This document shows positions 60,480 through 64,000 of a stretch of DNA of 64,000 bases, in pieces. The DNA lies in assembly GCA_014529385.2 (NCBI GenBank), contig CM043944.1, forward strand, positions 71,827,384 through 71,891,383, in the 5' to 3' direction. The notes under the pieces were generated by a model. The model saw nothing but the letters and a program-made list of their open reading frames with translations. It was not told where the DNA came from and did no database searches. Numbering within the stretch: the stretch's first letter is position 1; each line of letters opens with the position of its first letter. Both the position numbers and the translations under genes were made by a program. The stretch is from Adiantum capillus-veneris (Eukaryota; Streptophyta; Polypodiopsida; Polypodiales; Pteridaceae).

Positions 60480-63190
60480 ATCAACTAAAATTTAAACAAA
60501 GTATTGGAATTTATTATTATTCAGCCAAAAATTAGCCAAAAGTATTCTTCACACTCATATATACATGCTTTCACTCTAGGCATCATGATTGCTAGCATTT
60601 GGTTAGTATTGCTCATTAATATGTCTTATAAGAGATAAAACCAAATAAAAAGCAAAAAATTAAGTAGAAAACACACTTTGTACAATGTACACAGGAATTC
60701 TCTTCATCTTACAACAACCATATGCTGTTATTCCCCTCTTCCTTTTTTGAGTCAATCCAGACAAAAGATTAGGCAATGTGCACGGACGGTAATGCCGTGT
60801 CTATGCAAGGCCATGCAATGTAGTAGTATTATGCCAATGGAAGAAATGCATGAGGGAACACTATGCTATGAAATATGTAAATACTAAACTATTTGTTCAA
60901 TGATGCTGACTATAGAGGCTTCAACTATACTATGTTTTTCAAATAGAGGTGTTTAAAAATATCGTGCTCTTTCTTTGATTGTGGGTTTTGAAGTGCTCGT
61001 GTCATGATTTCAGTTGTTGTTGGTGGCTTAGGTACCCACTTGTACTTGGTTGTTGTGGTTAGTGGAGACAGCTATGTTGGGTGACGACTTGATGGTTTTG
61101 GTCTCTAGTGCCAAGTTGTCTGCACTGGTTGGGGTTGGTAGGTTTGTGTGTTCTTTGGAATCCTTCGATACTTGGGTGGGCTTTCTGTGGATTTCAACTA
61201 TTGTTTTTGTTTCCAATGCCAAGTATAATTTTCTTGAGGTCTTTGAGATTTTATAAGAGTACTATGCTGTTTTTTTTTTGTTGCCATTTTTTGAGATGTG
61301 GACTTGGATATCCATATTTGCTTAGCTTTGGTGGCATGATTGATTTTTTTACGCATACCTACCTTGTTGATTGTTCGTTGAAATTTTCTACAAGCATAGG
61401 TTTTCAACACTTGTTGTGGATCTGCAACAACGAGTTGTACTTCCCACAAGTAATCACTTTTTTCTAGTGGAGTGAAATAACAGGTGTCGTTGAGCATGAA
61501 CTTTAATGCATCCTCTTGCCTATCCGGAGATGCTTTGTATGTCTACATCCAAGGAACACCTAGGATGACTGCCTCATTGATATTTGTATCTGTCATGACA
61601 TAAAGATGATGTGGGCATTTATGGCTATCAATTGTGATTGGCAGATTGTTTTGGCCTAATCTCACAATGTTCGATATGTTTGTAGCCTTTAGTTTAATCT
61701 GATTTGTTGATAGTGGTGCATTTGTCATCTTTTTGTATGTAGAATAATTGATGACATTGGTTCTTTGTCTTGTGTGCACAAGTGCTCATTCTATTGATCC
61801 ATCTGGAAGCTATATTTTAATGCATACATCCATGAATCCAAGCTAGTTATGCTCCATCTGAATTGCTTCTATTTGAGGAGGTGCCATTTATGATTGTGGG
61901 TAAATTTGCAAGTTGTTTCTTCATTCTTTCCGTCTTAAAATCATCAGCTTAGCATCCTCTTGAGCGTTTGATTTATTAGACTTGGCTTGTGTCTTTCTTT
62001 CAATAATTTCATGGATCTTCTCCATCATTTTGGTGGTTAGTGGAAAATGATATTTCTTTAACCTTCATGCGCTGATCCAATTGGTAATCCCTCTAATGTA
62101 GCAAGCTTTATGAATCCACTATGTGATATATCATGAATCGCAAATGGACCATTACCTTGCTTCTTTAATTTCTTGTAGTGTTGTTTTAAGGTGTAGACTA
62201 AGACATAGTCACCCATTTTGAACTCCTTATTAATCACATGTTGATCATAAAATTCTTTCATGCGTCTTTTATGAGCATAAATGCCCGCAATTTGCAACAT
62301 CTCTTAAGCATGTTTCATCTAGCTTCTCAAGAATATCTAGCCTCTTAAATAGCTCATGACCTGTCCAATCTAAGTCTTCTGGCTACTTTAAGTGTTGGAA
62401 TCAAGAAGCCTATGGGTAACATGGCATTAAGACCAAACACCATATTAAAATGCATTCTTTCAATTGACATTTTGTAAGACACTTCATATACCCATAAAGC
62501 AAAATGTAGCTTTTGGTCCCAATCTACCCTTGATTCACTTACTATCTTTGTGAGCATTATACATAAGATTTTGTTTGTGCTCTCACCCTCTCCATTAGTT
62601 TGAGAGTGATAAGGTGTGAGATTTGCAATGAACTACCATGAATTCATCTAGTAAAAATTCTATTACACGACATTTATAAAATGAGTCTCTCTGTTCGTAG
62701 CTATCTCAATTGGTAGCCCATATGTTGTAAAGCTATTCTCATACAAGAATTGTGTTACCTTTGCTTATACCCATTTGGTCAAATAGTCTATTGCCACTAT
62801 GATGCCTGCATATGTGTAAGATATTTTGGAGATGCTATAGGTCCTACAAAATCTATGCCCCATTTGGAAAATGTTCTTGCCTCCATCATTGGCCAAAGAG
62901 GCATCTCATCTTTTTGCATAGGTACATTTGCTCACTCTAGCAATGATCACATCGTTTCAGGTAAGCTTCAACATCCATGAACAAGATATTCCACCAAATT
63001 CCCACTTCAAGAATTCCTTTGGTAGTTTTGTGGGTAGAAACATGTCCACATGCTTTTCCAGCATGAGCTTGATCTAGAATAGGAATGCATTTGCTCTTTG
63101 TGGCACACATCCATTTGCTGATTGCCCTTTCCTCTCATGTAGAAGTGATCTTCAATCAAGACATAATTCCTTGCTTCAATTTGAATGGAT
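60480..63190 (-). pseudogene. Gypsy G2 copy B: HHCC finger, integrase, retropepsin-like ORF, tail
   Basis: From 63190 down: an HHCC zinc finger (QAHAGKACGHVSTHKTTKG, then YLKRCDHC; 62970-63110), integrase remnants, QANGEGESTNKILCIM, SRVDWDQKLHFALW (62520), FNMVFGLNAMLPIGFLIPT, and the C-terminal frame 62058-62300 (YVLVYTLKQHYKKLKKQGNG). Next are a linker, MDVCIKI, TGA at 61786-61788, ALVHTRQRTNVINYSTYK (His-Thr-Arg where Asp-Thr-Gly is expected), NLPITIDSHKCPHHLYVMTD, GVPWM and a 99-aa stretch (61198-61497). The tail runs to about 60480 and shares end motifs with copy C (CTTATAAGAC, TAAAGATCAAAAAT). Confidence 0.75.
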
Positions 63191-63199
63191 TTAACCCTT

Positions 63200-63400
63200 T
63201 ATTTTTTCAACCCTTTTTACAAGGTTCCCATTGTTAGGTAACTCACTTTCTGTCTCTCACACACGCAGATGGCCCAGGGGGCACACACAACTCACACATC
63301 GACACCAAACACTTTGAGTAGAGCAAAGACGAGAAGGGGGGAAGAAATGGCACAAAAACCGGCTATGGTTTTCTTCAATAATGACAAAATCACCATCTAC
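63200..63400 (-). repeat. Probable gypsy LTR fragment related to G1
   Basis: CTCTCACACACGCAG, GGGGGCACACACAACTCAC, CGACACC and AGAAGGGGGGAAGAAATGGCAC follow the order of the first part of the G1 LTRs. Short and diverged. Confidence 0.4.
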
Positions 63401-64000
63401 AAACACTACCTGATCTACTACATTGTGGCTCTGTCGGCACGACCTTGACGAGCCTAAAAAAAAACCCTAAGCCCTTGGATTCTCCTCCGTGGAGCTCTTC
63501 TCATTTAGAGCTTGAGGATTTCCCCGTTGGAGCTCTTGTTGCCCCTAGCGCTATCCAAAAACCTCCAAGAACTGCCCCCTCAAATGCCAAATTGTTCTGC
63601 TATATGGGCGTGTGTAATCGTTCTACTTTTGTCCACTTTTTTATTTTTAGGTTCTTTGCATGCGCTCAAGAGTAATCAAATGTGATTTGGGAAATACTAT
63701 CCTTGAAAATCTAGTAGAAGCTAAGGCAAATAAAGAAACAAGGCGTATATGAATGTGGGCCTAGTCCTCACTCGGATAGCCTACCAAGCCCTTGGGAATG
63801 ATTGGCTAGCAATTGCTAGGGGGATCCAAGGGGGGGTGGCGATAGCTATTTAGCCTCCCCTTGGTGGGGGAGTTCGGGGCAGTGCCCCTGAGGGTTGGAA
63901 ATAGATGTGTTTTTGGATTTGAATTTGTATATAATTCTACAAAAAATGATATGATATTTATCATGTGGTAGAGAGACTCTTATACACATTGTATGAGGAG
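63401..64000. other. Unassigned right end
   Basis: No feature recognised. The frame at 63445-63675 has no domain. A G-rich stretch lies at 63820-63870. Confidence 0.4.

Overview
The window is nuclear DNA of a land plant with a large, repeat-packed genome. It holds one host gene, FKF1-type (LOV domain, F-box, Kelch), and about 50 kb of nested, decayed LTR retrotransposons and LINEs. Long CT/GA and TA microsatellites, mega-sized introns and the mix of element families would suit a fern or another non-angiosperm plant, but I cannot name the species.

Layout. 1-1345: LINE relic on the minus strand. 1980-8790: a second, degenerate LINE on the plus strand, with an unrelated segment at about 6360-6770. 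9004-10624: long 3' exon of the FKF1-like gene, opening in the middle of the LOV photoactive-cysteine codon; the preceding exon is not in the window, so the LINE appears to sit in an intron of more than 9 kb. 10625-14760: 3' flank with simple repeats, an inverted repeat and a tandem duplication. 14764-16513: 3' part of a Ty1/copia element (plus). About 17230-26640: another copia element (C1, minus), split by a gypsy element (G1, 19223-26392) that kept LTRs, gag and protease but lost RT, RNase H and most of integrase. 28448-28818: copia gag fragment (plus). 28819-43238: copia element C2 (minus), split at one codon by a near-intact gypsy element G3 (29895-42243; 2.7-kb LTRs about 99% alike, 4-bp target duplication ATAG). 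43239-47187: another copia element (T, minus) abutting the integrase of C2. 47187-49660, 57060-59113 and 60480-63190: three relics of gypsy family G2. 51190-51900: LINE ORF1-like gene. 55006-56823: LTR, primer-binding site and gag start of one more LTR element.

The most interesting material is in G3 and G2. G3 carries, between its 5' LTR and gag, four small ORFs that form two pairs of tandem paralogues (70/72 aa and about 184/150 aa) with no family I recognise. All four stop codons that break its gag-pol frame are one C-to-T change from glutamine codons. In all three G2 copies a retropepsin-like domain lies downstream of integrase, the reverse of normal gypsy order, and each has the same in-frame TGA just before the catalytic site.

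No tRNA, rRNA, CRISPR or bacterial-type feature was seen. Apart from the FKF1-like exon I see no host protein gene. Most remaining open frames are chance frames or frames through CT/GA repeats.
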